Part shown: positions 26,411-35,485 of the stretch, piece after piece | Position numbering within the stretch: the stretch's first letter is position 1 | How the letters are laid out: every line of letters begins with the position of its first letter | NCBI RefSeq assembly: GCF_900142625.1 | Contig: NZ_FRBN01000001.1 | Span: 248,001-312,000, forward strand | Source: Roseovarius marisflavi | Lineage (GTDB): Bacteria > Pseudomonadota > Alphaproteobacteria > Rhodobacterales > Rhodobacteraceae | Length of the DNA stretch: 64,000 nt | Direction of reading: 5' to 3' | Position numbers and translations under genes: made by a program | The notes under the pieces: generated by a model | Seen by the model: only the letters and a program-made list of their open reading frames with translations | Told to the model about the DNA's origin: nothing | Databases searched by the model: none

Positions 26411-28237
26411 CTAGTCTGCCTCGTACCACCATACCTCGGGAAGAAATCCAATTCCATCCCCGTAGATCGGCAGGTGGTCGCTTGGATATTTCAACTGTGA
26501 CTTATGAGCAATACGCCCGACGCTATATTGATGGATCGGGATCACATAGCGCCCGGCGGTCAGCACCCGGTCAAGCGCGCGGGTGGCGGCGACGAACTCG
26601 TCGCGGTCCCTGGCCTGAAGCATATGGGTGATCATCGCCTCGGCGGCGGGCGAGACCATGCCCATGAGGTTGCGGCTTCCGGGTTGATTCACGCCTTGCG
26701 AGCCCCAATAGAACATCTGTTCGTTGCCGGGGCTGAGCGACAGAGAGCGGCGCATGAGCGTGAGGTCAAAGTCATACTGTGCCTCGCGCTCTGCGTATTG
26801 CGCCTTGTCGGTCATCTGGGTGGTGAGGGTGATGCCAAGACGCTCAAGCGCGCGGGCATAGATATCCATCATCGCCGTCGCCTGACCGATCAAGCCGTCC
26901 TGTTGCAACAAGACCGTCAATTCAAGCGGTTTACCCTGTGCATTCGCAAGGCGGCCGTCCTGAACCGTCCAGCCGGCCTCGTTCAAAAGCGCCATTGCGG
27001 CGCGGATGTTCTTGCGGTTGCGCGCGGTGCCGTTGCTTACCGGAAGCGCGTACCCCTCAAGCGCGCCGGGCAAAAGCGTGTCGGCGAAGGGCGCCAGCAG
27101 CTCGCGCACCCGGCCGCTGGCGGGGCCGTGATCCATCGCCAGCTCTGAATTCGAGAAATACGAGGTGATGCGCGGCTGGCGCCCGCCGGTCAGGGTGTCG
27201 TTGATATATTCAAAATTGAACGCCGTGATCAGAGCCTCGCGCACCCGCCAGTCATCCAGCGGCGCGCGCCGGGTGTTCATCACAAAGCCGGTCATGCCCG
27301 AGGGTTTTTGATGCGGCACCTCTGATTTGACGATCTCACCGCGCTGAACGGCGGGAAAATCGTATTCATTGGCCCAGGCATCGGCGTTGAATTCGCGCAC
27401 ATAGCTGATCAGCCCGGCCTTGAACGCCTCTTTCAACACGGTGTCATCGCCGTAAAACTCGATGCGGATTTCATCAAAGTTGTTGGTGCCGCGCCGAAAC
27501 GCCAGATCCTTGCCCCAATACTCGGGATTGCGACGCAGCACGACAGAGCGGTCAATATCATAGCTCTCGACCACGTAGGGGCCGGTGCCAAGCGGGATAT
27601 CCTCTATCCCCGCCTCACTTATATCGCGGCCCTGCCACTGGGCCTTTTGCAGGATCGGGCGCAGGCCGGCGAGAAGGGCCAACTCGCGGTCCTCTTCATT
27701 GAAGGTCAGGCGCAGGCTGCGCGGGCCGGTCTGGGCGATGTCGGCGACTTTTTGCCAAAACCCGCGATAGCGCGGGTGCCCGTTTGTGCCAAGCTCGCGG
27801 TAAGACCAGATCACATCCTCGACGGTAACCGGGCTTCCGTCAGCGAATTGCGCGCCCTCGCGCAGGGTGAATTCGACCCATTCGCGATTCGGCCCGGTCT
27901 CGACCGATTCGGCCAAAAGACCGTAAAGCGTGAACGGTTCGTCCCAGGATCGCCCCATCAGGCTCTCGTGTGTGAGGCTTGCCAATTGCCACGGCGCGGT
28001 GCCGCGCAGGATGAACGGATTGAGCGAATCAAAGCCGCCGACATTGCCGGTGACGGCCTGTCCGCCCTTGGGCGCGTCGGGGTTGGCATAAGGCAGAGAC
28101 ACAAAATCAGGTGGTAGGGCAGGATCACCATACATAGCTATGCCATGGGCGGGCTCCGCCGCGCCCGGTGTGGCCATGACGGCCAGCGCGCACAGGACCA
28201 ATCCGGCCCAGGCAAAGCGGAAAATATCTGATCTCAT
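26411..28237 (-). CDS. Extracellular solute-binding protein, family 5 (YejA-like)
   Basis: 608 residues from ATG 28237, with a signal peptide (core RFAWAGLVLCALAVMATPGAA, about 7-27). The mature protein is of oligopeptide-binding size. It resembles YejA: HGIAMYGDPALPPDFVSLPY then ANPDAPKGG near the start, and DSLNPF following. It should bind a peptide or similar in the periplasm. The permease and ATPase genes of a YejABEF-type system are not next to it, so it is an orphan here or works with a distant transporter. Confidence 0.88.
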   Translation of the reverse strand: MRSDIFRFAWAGLVLCALAVMATPGAAEPAHGIAMYGDPALPPDFVSLPYANPDAPKGGQAVTGNVGGFDSLNPFILRGTAPWQLASLTHESLMGRSWDEPFTLYGLLAESVETGPNREWVEFTLREGAQFADGSPVTVEDVIWSYRELGTNGHPRYRGFWQKVADIAQTGPRSLRLTFNEEDRELALLAGLRPILQKAQWQGRDISEAGIEDIPLGTGPYVVESYDIDRSVVLRRNPEYWGKDLAFRRGTNNFDEIRIEFYGDDTVLKEAFKAGLISYVREFNADAWANEYDFPAVQRGEIVKSEVPHQKPSGMTGFVMNTRRAPLDDWRVREALITAFNFEYINDTLTGGRQPRITSYFSNSELAMDHGPASGRVRELLAPFADTLLPGALEGYALPVSNGTARNRKNIRAAMALLNEAGWTVQDGRLANAQGKPLELTVLLQQDGLIGQATAMMDIYARALERLGITLTTQMTDKAQYAEREAQYDFDLTLMRRSLSLSPGNEQMFYWGSQGVNQPGSRNLMGMVSPAAEAMITHMLQARDRDEFVAATRALDRVLTAGRYVIPIHQYSVGRIAHKSQLKYPSDHLPIYGDGIGFLPEVWWYEAD

Positions 28238-28316
28238 TTTGGCGACAATCCCCAATAATCCTTGTTTCTCTGGCCCGGACCCTAAGGTTGGATTCATGCA
28301 TTATCAAACTTTTAGC

Positions 28317-28345
28317 TTGGACTGCGGCGCCGGATTGCTTATAAA
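28317..28345 (+). promoter_or_regulatory. Candidate promoter of an intergenic transcript
   Basis: TTGGAC (28317-28322), a 17-base spacer and TATAAA (28340-28345). The -10 matches the consensus at 5 of 6 positions; the -35 matches at only 3, but the spacing is ideal. The start would be near 28352. Confidence 0.45.
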
Positions 28346-28351
28346 GGTCTT

Positions 28352-28428
28352 ACTGCTCGATAGGTTTCTTGCCTGTATGAAACCTGCCTCAATAACTTGA
28401 CGCCCGCTTCGCGCGGGCGTTTTTTTTG
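28352..28428 (+). ncRNA. Candidate small RNA (or bdhA leader attenuator)
   Basis: About 77 bases between a promoter-like element and a strong terminator. The first hairpin is AGGTTTC (28362-28368), a 10-base loop TTGCCTGTAT, then GAAACCT (28379-28385). A single-stranded linker GCCTCAATAACTTGA follows, and then the terminator. No good open frame with a ribosome site fits. The bdhA start is 110 bases further on, so an attenuator in the bdhA leader is an alternative. I know of no named RNA matching it. Confidence 0.45.
28400..28428 (+). terminator. Strong intrinsic terminator
   Basis: ACGCCCGC, TTC loop, GCGCGGGCG then eight or more T. It sits in the gap between the YejA-type gene and bdhA, and no plus-strand gene ends just before it, which implies an independent upstream transcript. 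Confidence 0.85.
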
Positions 28429-28537
28429 GCCAGAGCCATCCCGGTTTTCGCCTTTCAGGGACGTGATCGCCAAGCCTCGTGCAATTCGCATCTGCAGCAC
28501 CTATGCTGCACCTGCAACACGAATTGGGAGAATGGGC

Positions 28538-29311
28538 ATGAGCGTCAAAGGTAAAACAGCAGTCATCACCGGATCTAATTCCGGCATCGGTTTGGGCATC
28601 GCCCAGGAGCTTGCACGCGCGGGCGTGAACGTGGTTCTTAATTCCTTTACCGATTCGGACGAGGATCACGCGCTTGCGGCAAAGATCGCCAAAGAGCACG
28701 GCGTCACCGCGCGCTATATCAAGGCGGATATGTCGGACGCCGAGCAATGCCGCGCCCTTATCCAGCAGGCGGGCACCTGTGACATCCTGATCAACAACGC
28801 CGGCATCCAGCACGTCGCGCCGATCGACGAGTTTCCGACCGACAAGTGGAATGCGATCATTGCGATCAACATGAATTCGGCGTTTCACACCACCGCCGCC
28901 GCGCTCCCGAAGATGCGCGCCGCCGGCTGGGGCAGGGTGATCAATATCGCAAGCGCGCATGGCCTTACAGCAAGCCCTTATAAATCGGCCTATGTGGCCG
29001 CCAAGCACGGCATCGTCGGCATGACCAAGGTCGTGGCGCTTGAAACCGCGCAAGAGCCGATCACCGCCAATGCGATCTGTCCGGGCTATGTTCTGACGCC
29101 GCTGGTCGAGGCGCAGATCCCCGACACGATGAAGAAATACGACATGGATCGCGACGAGGTGATCAAGAAGGTGATGCTTGAACGCCAGCCCTCGAAAGAG
29201 TTCGCGACGGTGGAACAGCTTGGCGGGACCGCGCTTTTCCTTTGCTCGGATGCAGCGGCGCAAATTACTGGCACCACGATCAGTGTCGACGGCGGCTGGA
29301 CCGCGCTTTGA
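28538..29311 (+). CDS. bdhA: 3-hydroxybutyrate dehydrogenase
   Basis: 257 residues. Start ATG 28538 is chosen over ATG 28532 because GGGAGA lies about 8 bases before it. The cofactor motif TGSNSGIGLGIAQ, NNAGIQHVAPIDEFP and catalytic YKSAYVAAKHG are present, with the C-terminal CPGYVLTPLVEAQIPD typical of BdhA. The enzyme links 3-hydroxybutyrate to acetoacetate in polyhydroxybutyrate and ketone-body metabolism. It is monocistronic, and a weak hairpin with T run at 29444-29470 may end the transcript. Confidence 0.93.
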   Translation: MSVKGKTAVITGSNSGIGLGIAQELARAGVNVVLNSFTDSDEDHALAAKIAKEHGVTARYIKADMSDAEQCRALIQQAGTCDILINNAGIQHVAPIDEFPTDKWNAIIAINMNSAFHTTAAALPKMRAAGWGRVINIASAHGLTASPYKSAYVAAKHGIVGMTKVVALETAQEPITANAICPGYVLTPLVEAQIPDTMKKYDMDRDEVIKKVMLERQPSKEFATVEQLGGTALFLCSDAAAQITGTTISVDGGWTAL

Positions 29312-29443
29312 CGCGCAGGACCGGGCGATGCGTAAATGTGTAATCGCATTGCCCGGTATTAATCTTAACCAGCGCGCGCGGCGGCCAGTACGTTAATTAC
29401 GCATAATCCGTATTATGTAAACTAAATGACATCCACGGAAACG

Positions 29444-29470
29444 AGGCGACCTATTTATTACGCCTTTTTA
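29444..29470 (+). terminator. Weak intrinsic terminator after bdhA
   Basis: AGGCG, 12-base loop, CGCCTTTTT. The stem is only 5 pairs and the loop long, so strength is doubtful. It lies 132 bases after bdhA. Confidence 0.35.
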
Positions 29471-29540
29471 GTCACTTGCAGGCCAAACCTCAGGTGGCTC
29501 CAGTGGGATTTACATCGTTGACCTCGCATGAATGGCAACC

Positions 29541-29563
29541 TGTCGCGTTGATCAACTCGGACA
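29541..29563. promoter_or_regulatory. Candidate operator dyad upstream of aroQ-luxR
   Basis: A perfect 10-base palindrome GTTGATCAAC (29547-29556) sits inside outer arms TGTC and GACA (29541-29544 and 29560-29563). The near-symmetric 23-base dyad is about 90 bases before the aroQ start. It has the size of a LuxR-type box, and a LuxR-type gene is the second cistron. This is inference. Confidence 0.4.
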
Positions 29564-29651
29564 CACCCCAAAATGTAAACGATTGCAGTGCCTAGCGGGT
29601 CTCGACAGATCGACGATTAGCAGTTTATGACGAATGTCTAGGAGCACTGAC

Positions 29652-30095
29652 ATGACCGCAATTCTGATCCTGAACGGCCCGAACCTCAATCTCCTTGGCA
29701 CACGCCAACCGGATGTCTACGGCCATACCACCCTTGCCGATATCGAAGCCATGTGCCGCAACAAGGCCAAGGCCCTCGGGGTTGAGCTTGGCTTTGGCCA
29801 AAGCAACCATGAAGGCACGTTGGTGGATGAGATCCACGCCGCCCGCGGACTTTATAACGGCATCATCCTGAATGCCGGTGCCTATACCCATACCTCGGTC
29901 GCGCTGCGCGACGCGATAAGTTCGGTCGAACTGCCGATGATCGAACTGCACCTGTCCAACGTGCATGCCCGCGAAGAGTTTCGTCATACGTCTTTCCTCT
30001 CGGCCATAGCGGTGGGCGTTATCTGCGGCTTTGGGGCCAAAGGCTATGGTCTGGCGCTAGAGGCGATGGTTGGTCATCTGGAGACTGCTGGATGA
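29652..30095 (+). CDS. aroQ: Type II 3-dehydroquinate dehydratase
   Basis: 147 residues from ATG 29652. The family's conserved segments are intact: [19 protein letters not shown] at the N-terminus, QSNHEG, the catalytic NAGAYTHTS and the C-terminal [17 protein letters not shown]. The enzyme removes water from 3-dehydroquinate in the shikimate pathway. It overlaps the following LuxR-type regulator by 4 bases (ATGA), so the two are translationally coupled, which is unusual for a housekeeping enzyme. Confidence 0.96.
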   Translation: MTAILILNGPNLNLLGTRQPDVYGHTTLADIEAMCRNKAKALGVELGFGQSNHEGTLVDEIHAARGLYNGIILNAGAYTHTSVALRDAISSVELPMIELHLSNVHAREEFRHTSFLSAIAVGVICGFGAKGYGLALEAMVGHLETAG

Positions 30096-30847
30096 TCGAA
30101 GCCAAAAAGGTCAATGCGCTGCTGAATGCGTCAAGCATCGAAGAGCTGTGGAGCATCCATACTCAGTATATGGCCGAATATGGGTTCGACAGATTGATTT
30201 ACGGCTATACGCGCTATCGCACGGCGACCTCTTTGGGCAATCCCGACGACTTCGTGGTTCTGACCAATCACAGCAACGAATATACCGATGTCTTCATTGG
30301 CGAAGGTCTGTATTTTCAGGCGCCTATGGTCCGTTGGGCGCTTGAAAACGAAGGCGCCTGTTCGTGGTCGCGCCTTAGGGAAATGACCGAAGACGGCACG
30401 ATGTCACCAGAGGAACAAAAGGTTTACGATTTCAACCGGGCGCAGAATCTTGCGGCGGGCTATTCGATAAGCTTCAAGTCGCTTTCACCGCGCACCAAGG
30501 GCGCGATTGCGCTGACCGCGCGCCCCGGTCTGAGCCAGTGCAAAGTCGATGAGATGTGGCAGCGGGATGGCGAGAGCATCATGGCGCTGAACAACCTGGC
30601 GCATCTGCGTATCCTGTCCCTGCCCTATACCGCGCCGGGCCGTGGGCTGACGGCGCGCCAACGCGAGGTTCTGGGTTGGGTCGGCGATGGAAAGACCGTT
30701 CAGGACATCGCCCTTTTGATCGGTCTGACACCGGCCACCGTGGAAAAACATTTGCGGCTGGCACGTGCGGCATTAAATGTCGAAACGACGGCGCAAGCGG
30801 TTTTGAAAGCTGCATTTCAGAATCAAATATTTTTTCTGGAAAAATAA
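30092..30847 (+). CDS. LuxR-family regulator with autoinducer-binding domain (solo)
   Basis: 251 residues. The N-terminal region resembles an autoinducer-binding domain (YGYTRYRTA near the start, then [18 protein letters not shown]), and the C-terminus has a LuxR HTH ([20 protein letters not shown], then [16 protein letters not shown]). The Asp-Pro pair common in the acyl-homoserine lactone pocket is not evident where expected; QAP lies there. No luxI synthase is in the window, so it is a solo receptor by location. It is coupled to aroQ. A palindrome follows the gene at 30877-30892. Confidence 0.85.
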   Translation: MIEAKKVNALLNASSIEELWSIHTQYMAEYGFDRLIYGYTRYRTATSLGNPDDFVVLTNHSNEYTDVFIGEGLYFQAPMVRWALENEGACSWSRLREMTEDGTMSPEEQKVYDFNRAQNLAAGYSISFKSLSPRTKGAIALTARPGLSQCKVDEMWQRDGESIMALNNLAHLRILSLPYTAPGRGLTARQREVLGWVGDGKTVQDIALLIGLTPATVEKHLRLARAALNVETTAQAVLKAAFQNQIFFLEK

Positions 30848-30876
30848 ATTTTTCGATAACAACAAGTTATAAGATG

Positions 30877-30892
30877 GTATGGAATTCCATAC
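30877..30892. repeat. 16-base perfect palindrome after the LuxR-type gene
   Basis: GTATGGAATTCCATAC is fully self-complementary with no loop, so it fits a protein-binding site better than an RNA hairpin. It begins 30 bases after the LuxR-type stop codon. Confidence 0.55.
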
Positions 30893-31103
30893 TTTCATGA
30901 CCCTACGTAAAATAGCATGATGGCACCGTTCCGTGAGTGGTGGCTTTATAGCCCGGGAACATGGGGATGGTTCTACCTTTTTATTATGGGAAAAACCGTC
31001 CTTCCGGTCCTACCGGATGTCGGCCGTCTGCCTTTATTTTTCAAGGTGGGCGGTCGACGCACCTTGACCGTCGTTTCATCCCCAATAGACGACCGGTTGC
31101 ATT

Positions 31104-31137
31104 AGCGGCGTTGCCCTCACGGGCAGCGCCGCTTTTG
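31104..31137 (+). terminator. Plus-strand intrinsic terminator
   Basis: AGCGGCG-TT-GCCC, TCAC loop, GGGC-A-GCGCCGCT then TTTGCTTT. It would end the aroQ-luxR message or the structured transcript in this gap. Confidence 0.65.
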
Positions 31138-31156
31138 CTTTCCAGCGCACGCAACC

Positions 31157-31188
31157 AAAAAGGGCGCCCCCGCGAGAGGACGCCCTTT
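31157..31188 (-). terminator. Terminator of the rpsB-tsf operon
   Basis: AAAAAGGGCG..CGCCCTTT stem, read on the minus strand as AAAGGGCG, loop, CGCCCTTTTT. It is 25 bases past the tsf stop. Confidence 0.85.
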
Positions 31189-31212
31189 GAAAAGGACTTC
31201 TGTTGCCGGGCC

Positions 31213-32085
31213 TTAGCCCTGCGCAACCTTGGCCACTTCTGCGGCGAAATCTTCTTCTTTTTTCTCGATGCCTTCACCTACTTCAAGGCGAATGAAGCCG
31301 GTGATCTCTGCGCCCGCTTCCTTGGCGGCGGCCGCGACGGTAAGGTCGGGGTTCATCACAAAGGCCTGGCCCAGAAGGGTCACTTCGGACATGAACTTGG
31401 CCATGCGACCAACGATCATCTTTTCGATCACCGCATCGGGCTTGCCGGATTCGCGGGCGATCTCGATCTGAACCTGCTTTTCCTTCTCGACAACTGCCGG
31501 GTCAAGCGAGGCCTCATCGAGCGAGGCGGGGTTGGTGGCGGCGATATGCATCGCAACCTGACGACCAAAGCCCGCGTCGCCCTTCAGAGCAACCAGAACG
31601 CCGATCTTGCCCATGCCATCAGCAGCGGCGTTGTGGACATAGGACACAACCGTGTCGCCCTCAAGCGCGGCCATGCGGCGGACCGACATGTTCTCGCCGA
31701 TGGTGGCGATCTTGGCGTTCACGGTGTCGGCAACGTTCTTGCCACCCATGTCGGCCGCCAGAAGCGACTCAAGGTCAGCCGCGCCAAGGGCCGCCTTGGC
31801 GATCCCGGCAACCATGCCCTGAAACTCGGCGTTTTTCGCAACAAAGTCGGTTTCCGAGTTCACTTCAACGGCAACCCCGCGGCCACCCTCGACCTGAACC
31901 GCAACAAGACCTTCGGCCGCGGTACGGCCCGATTTCTTCGCCGCTTTCGCAAGGCCCTTGGTGCGCAGCCAGTCAACCGCGGCTTCCATGTCGCCATCGG
32001 TTTCGGTCAGCGCTTTTTTCGCGTCCATCATGCCTGCGCCCGTCGAATCGCGCAGTTCTTTTACCATTGCAGCTGTGATCGCCAT
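31213..32085 (-). CDS. tsf: Translation elongation factor Ts
   Basis: 290 residues from ATG 32085 with the EF-Ts N-terminus [21 protein letters not shown] followed by [13 protein letters not shown]. The TDFVAKN motif of the core domain is present. It acts as the guanine nucleotide exchange factor of EF-Tu. It follows rpsB by 75 bases, with AGGAGAG before the ATG, and is followed by a terminator. Confidence 0.98.
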   Translation of the reverse strand: MAITAAMVKELRDSTGAGMMDAKKALTETDGDMEAAVDWLRTKGLAKAAKKSGRTAAEGLVAVQVEGGRGVAVEVNSETDFVAKNAEFQGMVAGIAKAALGAADLESLLAADMGGKNVADTVNAKIATIGENMSVRRMAALEGDTVVSYVHNAAADGMGKIGVLVALKGDAGFGRQVAMHIAATNPASLDEASLDPAVVEKEKQVQIEIARESGKPDAVIEKMIVGRMAKFMSEVTLLGQAFVMNPDLTVAAAAKEAGAEITGFIRLEVGEGIEKKEEDFAAEVAKVAQG

Positions 32086-32160
32086 CTTGGCTCTCCTCAA
32101 ATCAGTCAGGGATTGAGGGCAGGCTGATCCCCTGCCCTCATGTCAATGTCGTGACGTCGC

Positions 32161-32949
32161 TTAGCCTTCGGCTGCGGCGGTCTCGGCGGGTGCGGCCTCG
32201 GCGAGCACCTCTTCCATCGGGGCCTCTTCCATGGCGCCAAGATCAACGCCGGCGGCGCCCATCTGCGCGGTCATGCCGTCAAGTGCCGCGCGGCTCACCA
32301 GATCACAGTAAAGCGCGATGGCGCGGGCCGCATCGTCGTTGCCGGGGATGATATAATCGATGCCGTCGGGCGAGCAGTTGGTGTCGACAATCGCCACAAC
32401 CGGAATGCCAAGCTTGTTGGCTTCGGCAACGGCCAGGGCTTCTTTTTTCACGTCGATGACGAACAGAAGGTCCGGCACGCCGCCCATTTCACGGATCCCG
32501 CCAAGCGAAGCCTGAAGCTTGCCCTGGTCACGTTCCATGCCAAGACGCTCTTTCTTGGTCAGGCCTTCGGCGCCGCCTTCAAGGGCTTCGTCGATCTGCT
32601 TGAGGCGCTGGATTGATTTCGACACGGTCTGCCAGTTGGTCAGCGTGCCACCAAGCCAGCGGTGGTTCATGTAATACTGTGCGCATTTGTCTGCGGCTTC
32701 GGCGATCGGCGTTGCGGCCTGGCGCTTGGTGCCGACAAACAGGATGCGGCCGTTCTTGGCAACGGTTTCACGGATCACATTCAGCGCCGCGTCCAGCATG
32801 GGAACGGTTTGCGTGAGGTCCATGATGTGGATGCCATTGCGCGCGCCATAGATGAACTCGCCCATACGGGGGTTCCAGCGTTGCGTTTGGTGGCCAAAGT
32901 GAACGCCAGCTTCAAGCAGCTGACGCATGGTGAACTCGGGAAGAGCCAT
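32161..32949 (-). CDS. rpsB: 30S ribosomal protein S2
   Basis: 262 residues from ATG 32949, which gives the S2 N-terminus [20 protein letters not shown]. An upstream in-frame start lacks conservation, and a good ribosome site AAAAGGAAA lies just before 32949. The C-terminus has an acidic Glu/Ala-rich tail. It is the first gene of the rpsB-tsf operon. Confidence 0.98.
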   Translation of the reverse strand: MALPEFTMRQLLEAGVHFGHQTQRWNPRMGEFIYGARNGIHIMDLTQTVPMLDAALNVIRETVAKNGRILFVGTKRQAATPIAEAADKCAQYYMNHRWLGGTLTNWQTVSKSIQRLKQIDEALEGGAEGLTKKERLGMERDQGKLQASLGGIREMGGVPDLLFVIDVKKEALAVAEANKLGIPVVAIVDTNCSPDGIDYIIPGNDDAARAIALYCDLVSRAALDGMTAQMGAAGVDLGAMEEAPMEEVLAEAAPAETAAAEG

Positions 32950-33208
32950 GGTCGTTTCCTTTTCCGGTTTTCGCCTCGGTACGGGGTGAGAAGCGGGATG
33001 CTTCAACCGGTGGACAAACAGGGATGTCTCCCCCATTGGCCCGCCCATACCTGCGGATTACAATGCCGCGCGTATACCGCCCGATGCACGAACGCGCAAC
33101 CCCTGCCCCCGGATTTTCACGCGCCCGCGCGGGGCCGCGTACATTGGGCCATTGTCGCAGGGCGCCATTGCCCTTAGATACCTGCAAGGCTCAGCATTTG
33201 GATACCCG

Positions 33209-33907
33209 ATGACCACCCCCTTTGACGAACTGCAAGTCCCCGCCAAGAAACCGCGCCGCTTTGCCGGGTTGCGCGCCAGTTTCCTGACCGGCCTTGTGGT
33301 GATTGCTCCGGTCGGCCTGACGCTCTGGCTGATGTGGACGATCGTCGGCTGGGTCGACGGCTTCGTCCTGCCGCTCATTCCGCACCAATACCAGCCCGAA
33401 GAATATTTCGGCATCAACCTGCGCGGCGTCGGTCTGATCATCTTCCTGATTTTCACCGTAGTTGTCGGCTGGATTGCCAAGGGGCTGATCGGGCGTTCGC
33501 TGATCCTCTTTGCCGAATCGCTTGTGAACCGGATGCCGGTGGTCCGCTCGATCTATTCGGGCGTCAAACAGATCGCCGAAACCGTTTTTGCCCAATCCGA
33601 AAGCAGCTTCGAGAAAGCCTGCCTTATCCAATACCCGCGCAAGGATATCTGGGCGATCGGCTTTATCTCGATCGAGGCCAAGGGCGAGATCAACCAAAAG
33701 GCCCAGACCGGCAGCAATCTGGTCAGTGTCTTCGTGCCGACAACGCCAAACCCGACCTCGGGCTTCCTGCTGTTCTTTCCGCGCGAGGATGTGATCGAGC
33801 TCGACATGAGTATCGAGGATGCGGCGAAACTGGTGATCTCGGCGGGCCTCGTTTACCCCGGTCAAGGCAAGCCCGCCGAGGACCGCACCAAATCAAGGGC
33901 AACCTGA
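33209..33907 (+). CDS. DUF502 family inner membrane protein
   Basis: 232 residues from ATG 33209, with two membrane spans (near 22-46 and 69-92) and then a soluble domain. The family phrases PVVRSIYSGVKQIAETVF and TGFI-like VPTTPNPTSGFLLFFPREDV identify DUF502. The role is not established. It is divergent from rpsB across 259 bases, and that gap shows no other gene. Confidence 0.88.
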   Translation: MTTPFDELQVPAKKPRRFAGLRASFLTGLVVIAPVGLTLWLMWTIVGWVDGFVLPLIPHQYQPEEYFGINLRGVGLIIFLIFTVVVGWIAKGLIGRSLILFAESLVNRMPVVRSIYSGVKQIAETVFAQSESSFEKACLIQYPRKDIWAIGFISIEAKGEINQKAQTGSNLVSVFVPTTPNPTSGFLLFFPREDVIELDMSIEDAAKLVISAGLVYPGQGKPAEDRTKSRAT

Positions 33908-33984
33908 GCCTTTCATCGGTCCCGAATTACTCAAAATAAAGCGGGCCAACCCAAATCCTGCGCATCAAACTCTGGCACATTCAC

Positions 33985-35388
33985 CTAACGGTAAGAGCGG
34001 TTCGACATCACCTGCATCCGCATTTCCGGGCAGGTATACTGTCCCCGAAGCGGATCACGGCAGGGCGCCTGAATCACCCTGAGCCCAAGCCAGATCGCGA
34101 CCGTCGCGAAAACGGCCCCGCCAAAGGCCTGACCGATGAGCACGCCATGCGCCCCCCAGATTGCCCCGAACGCCAGAACAAAGGGCATGGTGCCAAGCGT
34201 CTGGCGCGCCCAGTTCACGCCGGTGGAATAGCCCGGATGCCCAAGGTTGTTGAATGACGCGTTCGAGACGAAAATCGCCCCGTTGAAAAACGATGCAAGC
34301 GCCAGCGGTCCGCAGTAGAGATACAGCAGCGAGCGCATGGTGCCGGTGGCGTCGAAAAGCCCGGCAATCGGGGCGCGCAGCACGAACAAAAGCGCCGACA
34401 TCACCAGCACGTAAATCGCCAGGAACTTGAGCCCTTCAAAAAACGTTTCCTGCACCCGGTCCAGACGCCCTGCCCCAAAGTTCTGACCGAAAATTGGCCC
34501 GATTGCCCCTGACAGCGCAAGAACCACCGAAAACACCACCGGCACCATCCGGTTGATCACTGCCAGACCGGCGACCGCGTCATGGCCGTATTTTGCCATC
34601 TCGCGGGTGACAATCGCGGTGCCCACGGGCGTCGCGACGGTGCCAAGCACCGCCGGCAAGGCAATCCCCGCCGCCTCGCGGAAATCGCGCGCCACGCATT
34701 GCGGGCGCGGCACTACAAAGGCCCGGTAGCGAAACACCGCCAACCCCATGGCCATCGCCATTGTCGCACCCCGCGCCGCCACGGTGGCCAGCGCCGCCCC
34801 GTTCAGGCCCATGCCGAGCGTAAAGATCAAAAGCGGGTCAAGCACCGCATTGACCCCGCCGCCCAAAAGCGCCGGATACATCGCGCCGCGCGCATCGCCA
34901 TAGGCGCGCAATACCGCCACTGCGACCATCGAAAGGCCCGACACCATGGTCGTGGGCAGGATGACCCAGAGATAGCCTGCCGCCAGCTCCGCCACCTGTC
35001 CTGTCGCCCCGACGAGGGCCAGCAAAGCCATGATGTTGGGCAGGGCCAGGGCCGGAAGGAGAATGCCCACCACCACCGAAATGACCGCCACGCTGCTGGC
35101 ATATTCACGGGCGTCAAGCGGCTCGTCTGCGCCGGTCGCGCGCCCGACAAGGGCGCCTGCGGCAATCGACAGGCCGATATTAACGGCGCTGAAAAAGAAC
35201 ATGATCGTGCTGGCATAGCCCGCGGCAGCCGCCAGTTCATCGCGCCCCAGCATCGAGATGAAAACGATATCCAGAAGGTCGACCGCGAAGATCGCCATCA
35301 AGCCGATGCTTGAGGTGAACGACATGACCGATACATGCCGCATGAGGCTGCCTTGGGTGAAACTCGCACCGGTATCCTGAAGGGCCAT
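33985..35388 (-). CDS. MATE family efflux transporter
   Basis: 467 residues from ATG 35388 with about twelve membrane segments in two halves, for example FISMLGRDELAAAAGYASTI in the first. Such proteins export drugs or metabolites using a sodium or proton gradient. The C-terminus ends in a short basic, polar tail. It lies 97 bases downstream of a DadA-like oxidase on the same strand, so it may export a substrate or product of that pathway; that is inference. Confidence 0.92.
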   Translation of the reverse strand: MALQDTGASFTQGSLMRHVSVMSFTSSIGLMAIFAVDLLDIVFISMLGRDELAAAAGYASTIMFFFSAVNIGLSIAAGALVGRATGADEPLDAREYASSVAVISVVVGILLPALALPNIMALLALVGATGQVAELAAGYLWVILPTTMVSGLSMVAVAVLRAYGDARGAMYPALLGGGVNAVLDPLLIFTLGMGLNGAALATVAARGATMAMAMGLAVFRYRAFVVPRPQCVARDFREAAGIALPAVLGTVATPVGTAIVTREMAKYGHDAVAGLAVINRMVPVVFSVVLALSGAIGPIFGQNFGAGRLDRVQETFFEGLKFLAIYVLVMSALLFVLRAPIAGLFDATGTMRSLLYLYCGPLALASFFNGAIFVSNASFNNLGHPGYSTGVNWARQTLGTMPFVLAFGAIWGAHGVLIGQAFGGAVFATVAIWLGLRVIQAPCRDPLRGQYTCPEMRMQVMSNRSYR

Positions 35389-35485
35389 GTCCTGCTCCGA
35401 AATCTGATCTGGAGGGTGCACATATAGCCAATGCGCGCCGACGCAATGGGGAGCGGGACAACAAACAGTGACTGTGCGCCAATGG

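Larger units (their letters stand above)
29312..29651. other. Intergenic region between bdhA and aroQ (340 bases)
   Basis: No gene is seen. It is more AT-rich than its surroundings. It contains the weak terminator above, an inverted repeat CATAAT-CCGT-ATTATG near 29403-29418 and a stronger dyad at 29541-29563 (separate entry). It probably holds the aroQ-luxR promoter. The aroQ start has a good ribosome site GGAG at 29641-29644. Confidence 0.6.
30848..31212. other. Structured intergenic region between luxR-type gene and tsf
   Basis: No protein-coding gene is convincing. It contains, in order, a 16-base perfect palindrome at 30877-30892, hairpin TCCGGT-CCT-ACCGGA at 31003-31017, hairpin TCAAGGTG-11-CACCTTGA at 31041-31067, a plus-strand terminator at 31104-31137 and the tsf terminator at 31157-31188. 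The row of hairpins suggests a structured transcript running on the plus strand, perhaps the 3' region of the luxR message or a separate RNA. Confidence 0.5.

Noticed and set aside
28296-28400. 34-residue frame inside the candidate small RNA region (MHYQTFSLDCG...)
   Set aside because: No ribosome site, starts before the proposed transcript start, and ends at the terminator; not convincing as a gene.
33908-33984. Weak similarity to the roseobacter repeat near 33930
   Set aside because: Only a short TTTTGAGTA-like overlap, not enough to call a third copy.
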